In this document: positions 25,101 to 35,700 of the stretch, piece after piece
Numbering within the stretch: the stretch's first letter is position 1
Layout of the letters: each line of letters begins with the position of its first letter
Assembly: GCA_911728435.2 (NCBI GenBank)
Contig: OU452205.1
Coordinates: forward strand, 18,532,080-18,596,079
From: Apoderus coryli
Taxonomy: Eukaryota; Arthropoda; Insecta; Coleoptera; Attelabidae
DNA: 64,000 nucleotides
Direction of reading: 5' to 3'
Notes under the pieces: model-generated
The model's database searches: none
What the model saw: the letters and a program-made list of their open reading frames with translations, nothing else
Told to the model about the DNA's origin: nothing
Position numbers and translations under genes: made by a program

Positions 25101-25355
25101 TAAATAAGAGTCGCACTAAAAAACTGATGGTGGTTCACATAAAAAAACGTAAGCACCACAGGGACCCCCAAATCTTGTCTACCCCTTCTAGAAAAAATTA
25201 CTAGAAGAGAGAGACAAACACTATTTGTCATTTAAATAAAAATATATTGTATGTTAGCAAAGTTTATTAGTTATTTTAGTAATGTAGAAAAATTTACTGG
25301 ATAGACATTAAACGAGTATCATCACTAAAATAACTAGTAAACTTTGCTGCTGTGG
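22103..25355 (+). mobile_element. Rep-A repeat, copy 2 (no right terminus found)
   Basis: The left end, TACACAGAAAAAAAAAAC, matches the left TIR of copy 3. It is collinear with copy 3 to about 25355 (AACTTTGCT), then diverges without showing the right TIR. It contains a TACC/TAGG-rich stretch and a poly-G run near 22952. The first exon is damaged (next entry). The downstream THAP exon at 25604 could belong to a longer, once autonomous form of this family. Confidence 0.75.
23250..23302 (+). pseudogene. Rep-A first exon, copy 2 (11-base deletion)
   Basis: Compared with 3-66 and 43129-43192, eleven bases are missing after ACAAAAGA. This shifts the frame into a TGA. The splice donor G|GTAAGT (23303) is intact. 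Confidence 0.6.
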
Positions 25356-25603
25356 ATTAGAATACCAGAATACCTAAATATTCTGAGCAAGCTTACATTA
25401 TAGTCATATTATACTATTTAAAGCTTTTAATTTCAATGACTTAAGGTACATTAATTAATAATTATGTTGCAACTTTAGCGGTTAGTAAGTAATAATAAAA
25501 TACCTTCACATGCCTCTTCTTGTAAAGAATTAAATAAATAGCTGCAAATTACGTTGTAAAATTGTTTTGTTCACAGTATACTTAAGTATATTATAATTTT
25601 TAG

Positions 25604-25798
25604 GTTTCCAAATGATGTAAGACGGAAAACTTGGTTCTCTGTCCTTGGATGGAATGATGGTGAAAGGCTTCCTAAGTTTTCATATATTTGATCAGATCAT
25701 TTTGCGCCGAATGATATTATTACAAAATCAAGTGGTGTAAAAGCATTGAAACCAGAGGTAGCCCCATTACCATGTCATAATTTTTTTGTTTGCAACAG
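25604..25798 (+). pseudogene. THAP-domain exon with one stop codon
   Basis: An acceptor (ATTTTTAG) precedes and a donor (ACAG|GTGAGT) follows 195 bases. The frame reads FPNDVRRKTWFSVLGW, then SYI-stop-SDHFAPND, then VKALKPEVAPLP. This matches the THAP zinc-finger pattern: FP...W early, C-x-x-H-F in the middle, and a late L-K/P-x-A-V-P. The stop (TGA) is exactly where the conserved Cys (TGC) is expected, so a single base change inactivates the finger. THAP domains bind DNA and are found in P-element-type transposases and host regulators. Which of these this was cannot be decided here. Confidence 0.75.
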
Positions 25799-26454
25799 GT
25801 GAGTAATGAGAATTTTTAATTTATACTTATGTGTTTGATTTCGAGATACCTATAATAGGCTGTAAAAAATACTATTGTTTTATTCATATATGTATTGCAA
25901 TGAACGATTTGAGTTACAATCAAAGATAGAAATAAGTTTTGAGTATTTTGCGAGGAGAATTCACAGTGACTCTGCGATTAAAAGAAAATATGTGAAGAAG
26001 AAATAAAGCTTTCAAAAAGCTGGACGGTATATCGTTCAGAAGAATTTTCAATGGATAGTGAGTTTCACAGTTTTGCAGCCCACAAGAAGAACGAGTTTTA
26101 CAAATTACATTAGTAATATGACCTGTGTGAATGGAATACCTTATATCATCGGATGATATGGGTCAAGGATGTGGAAGAAATCACCTGCATTTTTTCACAA
26201 GATGTACCGTGATAGTATCATTAGAAACCAGATAAGTCTCCCACAGTTTCTATATATTTGCATGATGACCCGCAACAGGTTAGCGAATCAAAAAATTATA
26301 ATGAATATGGTTTAAGATGTTACCGGTAAAATATCATAGTTGACAGCAGAAGAACTCGACCATTACTAGGTGGTAAAGGATCAATACCATTTTCCCTTTT
26401 GAGAAAAATTCACACATTTTCTAGAAAAAATCAGAGTCTATGTCTTCTAAACAT
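25799..26454. other. Unannotated sequence downstream of the THAP exon
   Basis: Could contain remains of later exons of the THAP gene, but I cannot support any frame. No transposon terminus is seen. Confidence 0.35.
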
Positions 26455-27080
26455 TAATCTGTACAAGCTTTTCGCCTTTTTGTCCTTCGATGAGAATGTT
26501 CTTGTCGGTCATGTGTTTGTCAAATCTTTGTGTAATAATGGATGTTACTAATTTGTATAGCGTTGAAAAGCATGTTATAGGTCTATATTTTGCTCTGTTA
26601 GTGCTGTCATTGTCTTTTGACTTCAGGTATGTTACGCCTTCGGTTAGTGTTGACGGAATCGGGATTACGTTGTTGATGTATTTATTGGAGATCGCGGTAA
26701 TATGTGCGCGTCTGTTGTGATCTGTATGTCTGGCCTGTATTCTACTTCGTTTATTCTTTGAATTCGTGATGTATCTATTGTGCCGAATAGTATGTTTCGA
26801 TGTCGTTGATAATCGGTGTCTCTTTTATTTCGTGGTCGTTGTTGTCAAGGTTTTTGTAGAAACTTTTTTGGTGCGTGTTAAAGAGATTATTTTGACTTCT
26901 CTGGTTGTGACTCTTTTTGTATCTCCTCAGTCTTTGTATCTCCTCAGTCTATATTTTTCTTCAGCTTTATTTCAGAGCTTTCCCTACATGAACTGCGTTA
27001 GCTGTCCGATTTTTTCCTTAGTCCTTTGATTTTAATCTGTAAGCTGCTGTTTTTTGCGATTTTGTCGATGAGTTTGGTTT
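26455..27080 (-). pseudogene. Fragment of an R4/Dong-like non-LTR retrotransposon RT
   Basis: On the minus strand, about 26720-26466 reads NKYINNVIPIPSTLTEGVTY, then KYRPITCF followed by YKLVTSIITQRF, then a Q-K-G motif. These correspond to the first RT blocks of R2/R4/Dong-type elements (TEGVTYL..K, YRPITCL, EQKGC). Upstream (to about 27080) frames broken by stops keep the linker style of this group. It breaks off at about 26460, before the catalytic motifs. Old and dead. Confidence 0.65.
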
Positions 27081-28516
27081 TTGTATTAATTACGTCTATT
27101 TAAAATTAAAGCTCCTCTGTAAATTAGGAGCTGCAGATGTTCTAGAGTGGTCTTTTTGTGTCGTGATTGTAATATATTTATTTGAGAGCTCTCCTTACAT
27201 GAACAGGCCGACATTACCTTGGGAGTATTATTTTTAAATACCCCGCCCCCATACAGGGATTAGTATTATTATTGGAAATAAATATTGCTTGTCCAAACAC
27301 ATCAAAGTTTACCCCTATAGGGTCAAAGAAAGAGGAAAATATATATTTTTAGTGTTTTTTAAATTACAAAAAACCAGAGAGTGCTACAACTTTGCAGAAG
27401 TATTACTTTTATTAGAACACGTACATATTTTCTTACTTTAAAAATAAATAAATATGGTTGAAGAAACTACCCTAACCATTTGTTTTAAGAGAAATTTTAA
27501 AAAGCAACACACTTCAGAAAAAAATATATATAGATAACGCGAGTTACTTAAAAATGTCTTTTTTTTTAACTTTTTTCAAAAAATCTGAGATTGTCAAATG
27601 CACAAGAAAAATTAATTTAACGTATTGCATGTAGGAAAGAAGCTATTATTTATTAAAATCGTGTTATCTTAATAACATTTCTAATGAACTGTGATGCATG
27701 TTATTTTAAGGTCTCTTAAAACAAATTGAAGGGGTGGTCCTTTTCAACTCCTTATAGTATAACAAGAGTAATACTTCTTCATAGTTTTTCGTTAGTTTAA
27801 AAAAATAACTGAATTTTCCCGCCTCATTTATACGGTCCGATATCTTCGTAACAGTGAACTGATCTTAGAAGAAAAAGTACCCTTTATTTTCAATAACACA
27901 GTTTTTTTCAATTATTTCACAACGCTCTGTATATGTATTTCCACTTATTAATGATTGTTATTAAATTTCTTAACATTTAATGTTAACTCTAAAGTAGAAC
28001 TAACTTTAAAACATTCTTTCTAATTGAAAATTTAAAATATCATAATTAGGTATAGCTTAGATGTGTTTATTATGATTAGAAATTGTGTTTATAGGAAAAA
28101 TAAATCATTTTCTTTTGTACAGAAGTTGGCAGAAGTTTTGTGCCGCTGAAAAATTTTAGATTTAGTAGTTGGCTTAACAATCTTTCTCGTCCTTATAATC
28201 TAGATATTTTACTTAAATTTCGTTTATTTGGGGACTAACAAAATCATATCTCGCATCTGTACATTAGAATATTGGAGGCTTTTTTATGAAAAAAGTAGCA
28301 AACGCAGCACAATTATCACAATTTATGGACTTCTTTTCCCCTGTAGGCCCCGTTTCAAACTATGTATCCTATAGGATTGCCGTAAAATGTCACTGGGTCG
28401 GTGATGTTGTGACGAAAAGTAAAAGAATAATAGTTTCATCTGTTTGATTTCATTTTATTTGAATTGAAAACTCTCTGCTTATTATTTCCTTAACGTTGTT
28501 CAGTTCTATTATATTA
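27081..28516. other. Unannotated AT-rich sequence
   Basis: No coding frame or repeat end recognised. A few short direct repeats (TTTGTATCTCCTCAGTCT twice) lie near 26920-26950, just inside the neighbouring fragment. Confidence 0.4.
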
Positions 28517-28518
28517 TA

Positions 28519-28852
28519 CAGGGTGGTCCAACGAAAAGTTTGCACCTAGCTTTTCTCTTTTTTTTGTAGTCGAATGCGAAAATGCTCGGACACGTCGATT
28601 TTGCTTTTGAGGGGGACACATTTTAAACATATTTTTCGATCTGCGCCTTTAACCCCCTAGCGGGGGTGAGTAACAACCCTAAAATTTTAAATGGAAAGAG
28701 GGGTCTAATGACATATCATTTGAAAGGACACAAAATTGTCTTTCTAATGATACCCTATTTGTCGAATTTTACTAAAACAGTTAATACGAAAACGACTTTA
28801 AAGACATTAAGCCGATAATTTTGGTATTAATGAGAAATAAGTTTTAATTATT
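28519..28852 (+). repeat. Left long terminal inverted repeat of the DD41D element
   Basis: About 334 bases matched in inverse orientation by about 30260-30599. Includes GGGGGACACATTTTAAACAT and CCCCCTAGCGGGGGTGAGTA blocks. Long TIRs of this size are unusual for mariners and offer multiple possible transposase-binding sites. Confidence 0.92.
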
Positions 28853-29081
28853 ACGACTGAAAACAACTACAATCATTTCTAAATTACTTACTTTGAAGAA
28901 AAACGGGATTTCAAAAACACTATCTTATTTATCAGAACTAAATTCCTCACTAATCGTTTGCGTTTTTTGTTGAAATAAAAACTGCAGATACGTGTAGGAA
29001 AAGAATTTACACCGTTTATTTTAGTCTTTTCATTGATTCAGTTTGGTTGCTTCTCAAGTTATTTTACTTTTACCGTACAAA

Positions 29082-30155
29082 ATGATTTATTCCATTCTAG
29101 AACGAGTTGAAATTGTTAAACTTTATTTTCAAAATAATAGTAGTGCTAGACTTACGGCTCGCTTATTTAATGAGAGACATCCCGATAAAAATGTGAATGA
29201 TGTGTACGTTGGCAAGTTAGTTAAAAAGTTTGTAGATACCGGATCTGTCTGTAATGTAAAACACCAGCCGCAGAAACCGATCAGAAATGAAGCTGTGGAA
29301 GTCGCTGTTTTAGGGCATGTTGAAATGGATCATAGTCAAAGTACCCGTCAACTAGCTGAAGCCTCAGGTGTCTCCCGTTCGTCCATAATACGAATTTTAA
29401 AAGCGTACAAATTTCATCCGTACAAAATCAAATTAGTACAGGAACTAAATGAGGATGATCCTGATAGAAGGCTGCAATTTTGTGAAGCAATGAGCCAGCG
29501 TTTAATTGAAGATCCGCAATTATTATTTAACATTTGTTTTTCCGACGAATGCACATTTTATTTGAATGGAGCTGTAAATAGGCACAATTGCCGTTACTGG
29601 GATGACAGTAACCCACATTTATTCCGTGAGGTTCATACCCAGTATCCTCAAAAAATAAACGTCTGGTGTGGCATATTAGGAAATCATATTATAGGACCAC
29701 TTTTTATTCCTGGAAATTTAACTGGTGAAGTGTACCTAAACATGCTTGAAGACACAATTGATCCTTTAATAACACAAATAATAGAAGATGACCAAAATCA
29801 TACTGCTGATCGGCTTTATTTCCAGCAAGATGGAGCACCTCCGCACTATGTGGCTCCTGTAAGACAGTTCTTAGATGACCGGTTCCCTGGACGGTGGATT
29901 GGAAGGAGGGGCCCAATTGAATGGCCTGCCAGGTCACCGGATTTATCGCCTTTAGACTTTTTTCTTTGGGGGCACTTAAAAAATAAATGTTTTGCCACGA
30001 AGCCCGAGTCCATAGAAGATCTTCGCCAACGCATTACAGAAGAGTGCAGAAACATAACACCTGATATGCTACAAAATGTTAGAAATAGATTTGAACAAAA
30101 TCTGTATTATTGTATGGAATCAAATGGGTCACATTTTCAACATTTGTTAATGTAA
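29082..30155 (+). CDS. DD41D transposase, 357 aa, intact
   Basis: Cut-and-paste transposase of the Tc1/mariner (ITm) superfamily, acting in the nucleus on its own TIRs. I start at ATG 29082 (MIYSILERVEIV); the frame is open upstream but without an earlier ATG. The N-terminal half holds helix-turn-helix-like DNA-binding sequence (TRQLAEASGVSRSSIIRILK, about residues 96-115). Catalytic residues are Asp155 (FSDECTFY), Asp250 (FQQDGAPPHY) and Asp292 (SPLDFFLWGHLK). The last two are 41 residues apart, the DD41D spacing described for the Visitor group. KINVWCGI and the GRWIGRRGPIEWPARSPDLS linker are also as in that group. No stops or shifts. Not a host gene, but possibly able to mobilise related MITEs. 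Confidence 0.95.
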   Translation: MIYSILERVEIVKLYFQNNSSARLTARLFNERHPDKNVNDVYVGKLVKKFVDTGSVCNVKHQPQKPIRNEAVEVAVLGHVEMDHSQSTRQLAEASGVSRSSIIRILKAYKFHPYKIKLVQELNEDDPDRRLQFCEAMSQRLIEDPQLLFNICFSDECTFYLNGAVNRHNCRYWDDSNPHLFREVHTQYPQKINVWCGILGNHIIGPLFIPGNLTGEVYLNMLEDTIDPLITQIIEDDQNHTADRLYFQQDGAPPHYVAPVRQFLDDRFPGRWIGRRGPIEWPARSPDLSPLDFFLWGHLKNKCFATKPESIEDLRQRITEECRNITPDMLQNVRNRFEQNLYYCMESNGSHFQHLLM

Positions 30156-30262
30156 CGTTTTAATAAATCAATTTAACAGCTTGTTTACTTTTTTTACAAA
30201 GCAATGTTAAAACTAACAAACATTGGAATGTACTAACGATTGCAGGTGTTTTCACTCGCAAT

Positions 30263-30599
30263 AATTAAAACTTATTTGTATTTCTCATTAATACCAAAAT
30301 TATCGGCTTAATGTCTTTAAAGTCGTTTTCGTATTAACTGTTTTAGTAAAATTCGACAAATAGGGTATCATTAGAAAGACAATTTTGTGTCCTTTCAAAT
30401 GATATGTCATTAGACCCCTCTTTCCATTTAAAATTTTAGGGTTGTTACTCACCCCCGCTAGGGGGTTAAAGGCGCAGATCGAAAAATATGTTTAAAATGT
30501 GTCCCCCTCAAAAGCAAAATCGACGTGTCCGAGCATTTTCGCATTCGACTACAAAAAAAAGAGAAAAGCTAGGTGCAAACTTTTCGTTGGACCACCCTG
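30263..30599 (-). repeat. Right long terminal inverted repeat of the DD41D element
   Basis: Inverse counterpart of the left repeat. The inner boundary is near AATAATTAAAACTTATTTG, and the outer end is CCACCCTG followed by the TA duplication. Confidence 0.92.
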
Positions 30600-30601
30600 T
30601 A

Positions 30602-31129
30602 TGGTATACATGTATATGTTATTCCCTCTGTGAGGTTATAGTACGGTTTTGCTTTTGTAGGTTTGCTAAATCAATTAAAATTTTACAAATGCGTAAACCC
30701 CAAAGGGTCGCAGAATACTAGAGAGTATTCAACAAATAAAACAAACAGCGTGAGGCATTATAATATAATTATAATGACAATTATTATGATTCTCTGTTGT
30801 GAAAACAGCCAAAAGGCATGCCAAGATCAGACAGCAATGCAAATGAGAACTGGAGGACTGTGTAAAGGGTGTAATTGTTTTGAAAAGACCTGCAACTTGG
30901 CAGAAAGTATACCGGGTGATTTATGAGTTGTTATTTTCGATAATAAACAACAAACGTTTTAATAGTTAGGCATTCAGTGTCAATTATTATATTTTTTTAT
31001 GGCTTCGTGACGATTCAAATAATGAAATCATCCAATTTTTCCAAACCTGTGCTTTTATTTGGAAAACTTTATCATTATTGGATCACGCCATATCATTTGA
31101 AAGGAAATTTGAATCTGGAGATGTGAGCT
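30602..31129. other. Unannotated sequence
   Basis: Overlapping plus frames near 30488-30926 have no recognised domain; the last contains several Cys residues but no family pattern. No repeat ends seen. Confidence 0.4.
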
Positions 31130-32090
31130 ATTGGATAATCATGGGCAGGTTGATGTTATTTACCCGGATTTCTGTAAAGCATTTGACACTATAGATCATC
31201 TAACTTTAATTAGTAAAATTCTAAATTTTGGTTTGATTTGGCTGCTGACCTAATGATTCAGTGTTATCTGCATGATAGATGTCACTTCATATTTCATAAT
31301 GTTCTTAATTCCATCGATTATTTAGCCACATCTAGGGTTCCCTAAGGATCAAACTTGGTATCCCTACTCTCTCTTCTCTTTATTCACAATCTTAGCGAGT
31401 TCGGGAATTGTTCTAAATTAATTTTTGCCGATTACCTTAAGATATTTACTTCTATAGATGGTATCAATGATTGAATTGCGTTGCAGAGCTAACTAGGTTC
31501 ATTAGGAGGGTGGTGTCAACTCAACAAGATCACTCTTAATCCTACCAAATGCACGGTTGTTACATAAACGAAGAAACATTGTCCCATTACTTAGAGCTAT
31601 AATACTGATAGAATATAATTGCAACTTTCTAACTCCATCAGGATTTGGGAGTACTCTTTGATTCTGCCTTAAGTTTTCAGAGTCATATGTTGAACAAAAT
31701 ATTAGTGGCGTCTAAGGCATATGGTTTTAGTGTCAGAAATGAAAACTTTTTAACAATATTAATACATTGAAAATGCTTTATTTTTCATATGTTCGGTCAA
31801 TGCTAGAATATTGTTCCTTGGTATGGAATCCATACTATGAATGTCATAGTTTATTGATCGAGAAAATTCAACGTAAATTTTTAGGGTATATTTGTTTTAA
31901 AACTGACGGCATACATATATACCGCGTGTGGACTCCCTTAAGAGTGCTATATAATATGATATGATCTCAATAATGATTCTTTATGTCATGTGTTGTCATC
32001 TGTTGCCTTAGGTACCTCTAAGAATTAACTTATGGCTGTTCTCCTAAGAACCCGAAATGTCAGGGTTGCAAAGGGAGTACATATACAGTG
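31130..32090 (+). pseudogene. LINE reverse transcriptase remnant
   Basis: Degenerate RT with many stops. YPDFCKAFDTIDHLTLISKI lies near 31155-31215. It is followed by a ruined VPQGS/LLFxLF block near 31335-31390, a DLGVLFDSALSFQSHM stretch near 31640-31690, and YFSYVRSMLEYCSLVWNPYY (about 31776-31836) with an IEKIQRKFLGY tail. The same C-terminal style occurs at 37460-37885 and 40620-41320, so these may be one family. Confidence 0.75.
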
Positions 32091-32203
32091 TGCCCCGAAG
32101 TAAGAAATTATATTGAAAAGTGAAACAATTGTTATATAGATTTTAAATATATATGACCCATTTCTAGAGATACGAATATTTATTAATTATACTAAAACAT
32201 CGC

Positions 32204-32336
32204 TGTGTAATTATAAATTCCGCTAAGTTATAGGCAACCCTTAATACGTCATTCTGTAACACTATTACGGAATATTCAATATTCTGTAACAGTTATTGAC
32301 ATCAGAATATCTATATTCTAAAAAAGTCGTCGAAAA
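32204..32336 (+). repeat. Direct repeat, left copy (about 127 bp)
   Basis: Shares AATTATAAATTCCGCTAA and TAGGCAACCCTTAATACGTC with 32557-32685, in the same orientation and with only a few differences. The two copies bracket a foldback MITE. Confidence 0.85.
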
Positions 32337-32452
32337 TAGTATATTCTGTAACAAGTGAGTAATGTGGCAAATTCTGAACGAGTGGAAATTTGACGGTCCA
32401 CGTGTTCAGAATAGCTGATTCCTCACGTGTTACGGAGTATACTTTTTCTACG
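32325..32452. repeat. Foldback MITE ending in a CAGTCGTAGAAAAAGTATA-like terminus
   Basis: The left arm, GTCGTCGAAAATAGTATATT...GAACGAGTGG, is the inverse of CCACGTGTTCAGAATAGC...ACTTTTTCTACGACTG. Arms of about 58 bases meet around 32390. Similar CAGTCGTAGAAAAA ends are seen at 49758-49772 and 50180-50194. Non-coding. Confidence 0.75.
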
Positions 32453-32556
32453 ACTGCAACTGAATTCCCTAATCTCAGGCGGGGTACAAATTAGCTCTTC
32501 TTCGCTAGACATTGTATTGAAAAAGTTCTATAAAAATTTATTTAGGCAGGTGCTTT

Positions 32557-32685
32557 GAATTATAAATTCCGCTAACGTTATAGGCAACCCTTAATACGTC
32601 ATTCTGTAACACTATTACGGAATATTCAATATTCTGTAAGAGTTATTGACATCAAAATACCTATATTCTAAAACAGTCGTCGAAG
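32557..32685 (+). repeat. Direct repeat, right copy
   Basis: Second copy of the 127-bp unit described at 32204. It ends in AAACAGTCGTCGAAGAG, close to a MITE terminus, so the pair may be two tandem halves of a larger element. Confidence 0.85.
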
Positions 32686-32785
32686 AGTTTATTGTTATAC
32701 ACCTATATGTTATGAACTTAGTTAAAGGCATTTTTTTTTAATTAAAGGCGTAATTCGAACTTGACGGTGATAGCTCATAATTTAA

Positions 32786-35700
32786 CCCTTTGTCTTCTAA
32801 AGGTACTTACAAGTACCTCCCATAAATCATACCCTTAAATACCAAACCAAAAACTTTTAAGATTATGAGGCTCTTCTTTAGGATTCTATATTGATTCGCG
32901 TTATATTAACAATATAATTCGTTATTATTTTAAAAAATAACATTTCCGAAGTATTTTTGATTGTGGTACTGGTAAGTACCTCTAGCAGTTTTGGGATACT
33001 TTATTTTTGAAATAAACAGACTGTGTTAATGCAAAACAAACATTGATTTATTTTAATAAATGACAAATCATAAAAAAAATGAAACATGTTAATTATATAA
33101 TATCATGATATTGTGCGAAACAGTTTTTCTTCTCATTTACGCACAGAAAAACACCTCAAGTGGAACAAGTTGAATGAGGTTTTGACTGGATCCCTTGGCA
33201 ACTGCACATTTCGCATCGCCCTCTCCTCTCAACAAACCGAGGCCAATGGTTTCCTCGATTTCCCAAACGAATGTCTGATGAGACACTATAGTTGTAACGT
33301 CTTTTTTTAGGTACCGGTCCTGCACTTGAAGATCTCTTCCCACTAGAATATTTTGGAGATTTTTTACACAGTCCTAACGTTACTTCTCTTCTAAATGATA
33401 AAAGTGTCATTTTTGGTTCATTTCTTGTTTTCTTGTAAACTACATAAGCATTTACGAAGGCTATTTCAAGGCAACCCCAAAATATGCGGTGCCACCATTT
33501 CTTAGAACGCCTATCAATTCCATAACACTGGCGAAGTTGGTCGTGGTAATCCACACCTCCCATGAACTTATTATAATCCTGTACGACTTCAGGACCACAA
33601 ATTTGCAAATTTGTACCATCTCGTTGTTTTCTTTGTATTTGGACACTATTGGTACCGTGAAAATTTGACGCTAGTGTGACGATTTTGTTATCTTTCCATT
33701 TATAAAACGTGATTCCAGTGTTTGAAGTTCTATGATCAAATTCACCGCGTTTTAATGCATTGTCTTTTGCTATTCCACTAGGCAGCCCCTTCCGGTTTTT
33801 CCTGATTGTACCACAAGCTAATGTATTTTCAAGTTTAAGCCGTTCAAGTAACCTAACCGTGGTGAAGTAATTGTCAAAATAAATTATTTTGCCCTTGTGC
33901 CACTCTTGCTCAGTCAATTCCAAAACTATCCTTTCTCCTAAACTATAATTTTTAAATTTATCGGAAACATTTTCATTTTTTCCTTGATAAACTTGAAATT
34001 TTTTTACAAATCCAGACATATCGCTTAGAACCCATAATTTGTACCCTCTTTTAATTGGTTTCATGGGGTTGTACTGTTTTATCGATGAACGTCCTTTGAA
34101 TTTTATAATTGATTCGTCCACGCACATCTTCTGCTCTCCGACATAGTTCATGAATATCTTATTCAAGGCGTCGACAAATGGACGTACTTTGTAGAGTCTG
34201 TCTGTATTTTTATTTGGAATAAGGGTATTATCGTTGAGGTGTAGGTTAGAAAGTATAGATTGAAATCTGTGACGAGACATAGTGACAGGAACAATCTGAA
34301 CCTTTAAATCATCAGCAGAAGACCAATAACTTTCAATATTAGGAAGCACGTGATACCCCATCAGAAAATTAATGCCAATGAATGACAGAATTTCGTCTTC
34401 ACTGACTTGTATGGTTGTTCCTTTCTGTATGGTGTACAAGTTTGTTTGAAAAGTGATATTTTGCACTGTATCCCCAAGAAGCTTTACAAATAAATCTGTC
34501 GCAGTTGCGCATTCACTAAAATATGTTTCCTCCCAAGAGCCGGAAGAAAATTCAGGCAATGGAGACGAAATATTATCCATCTTTTTCCAAGAACGTTCAG
34601 GTTCAACTGCTTGCTCGGGTTCAGCCTCATCTACAACCTCGTTTTCAACTTCTTCCTGAACTTCTGGATTTAATTCTTGTAACGCTCGCTGAAAGTTTTC
34701 TTCATTTTCTTCCCCATCAGAGGCAGGTTCCGTATCTGTTTCTGCATTATTGTCCAATGGTATCAGAAACTCATCAAGATCATCGTTCTCTAGGATCTCT
34801 AGTAGCTCAGTATCAGTCAAGGGTCGCTTAGCCGGCCAATGCGATGACATTCTGATTTCTTATCTAAAACTAACTAATAATAATAATAATAATAATAATA
34901 TATTTATTTCCATTCAAAAAAAAAAATCCACAAAATATAAACTTATTTATAATACATATAAAGCCAGAAATAAATATAAGAAAGAAAAATAATATTATGC
35001 TATATGATTTAAATATATAATACTCAAACCCCTGAGCAAGGAGCAAAAGTTTTTTAGTAAAACTTGTCCGTTCCCGCTCAAAGGCCGATACTCTATACTT
35101 TCTTTGTTCACAGCTCCATCCTGACCCTGAACTGAACAATCTGAAATCCCATAACATAAATCATCCACAACACAAAATTTCAAAACAATATAATATGGTT
35201 CCCGATGCTATACAGATATAATAATAATACCGACAACCATAAACTTAAAACATTAAAATAAACAGAAAAACAGAAAAAAAGAGAAACACAATTTCTTCTG
35301 CGTACGATCCCACATAGAACAGACACAGTCCTCTAAAAATAAATTTAAAGCAATATGCATAATATCTAAATTACCTATGTCATTAATGTGGGATTATACT
35401 CCCCAAGCCAACAGCTCACCGTCCTTCTAAAACACGCCAAGTACATTTTTGCTTTTATATTTTCTGGTAGAACATTATAAAATTTATGGCCTATATAAAA
35501 AAAAGACCTTTGTTAATGTTAATGACATATACGTTCACTTATTTACCAGAGGTACTTTTAGGTACCACATGAAAAACCTAACATATTTTTTGTCGAGCAC
35601 AAAAATCATCAAATATTTATATCGCATATGATAAATTATATTCTTACCTTCAATATATCCAGTAAATAGTATTTATGCGACAATGAAAACAACTAAATTT

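Larger units (their letters stand above)
28519..30599 (+). mobile_element. Intact-looking Tc1/mariner-superfamily transposon (DD41D), 2081 bp
   Basis: Flanked by TA (28517-28518 and 30600-30601). Ends are CAGGGTGGTCCAACGAAAAG and its exact inverse, inside much longer inverted repeats of about 335 bases. One uninterrupted transposase gene lies between them. Arms are nearly identical apart from a 6-base insertion in the right one near its inner edge. Intact gene, matching ends and clean TA duplication suggest a young and possibly active element. Confidence 0.95.

Noticed and set aside
29704..30055. Minus-strand frames within the DD41D transposase
   Set aside because: Antisense shadows of an intact gene with catalytic motifs.
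30663..30926. Small Cys-containing frame as a host peptide
   Set aside because: No splice context, no conserved spacing of Cys and no signal peptide; treated as chance.
34453..34992. Plus-strand frames opposite the piggyBac transposase
   Set aside because: Antisense shadows of the acidic N-terminal coding region.
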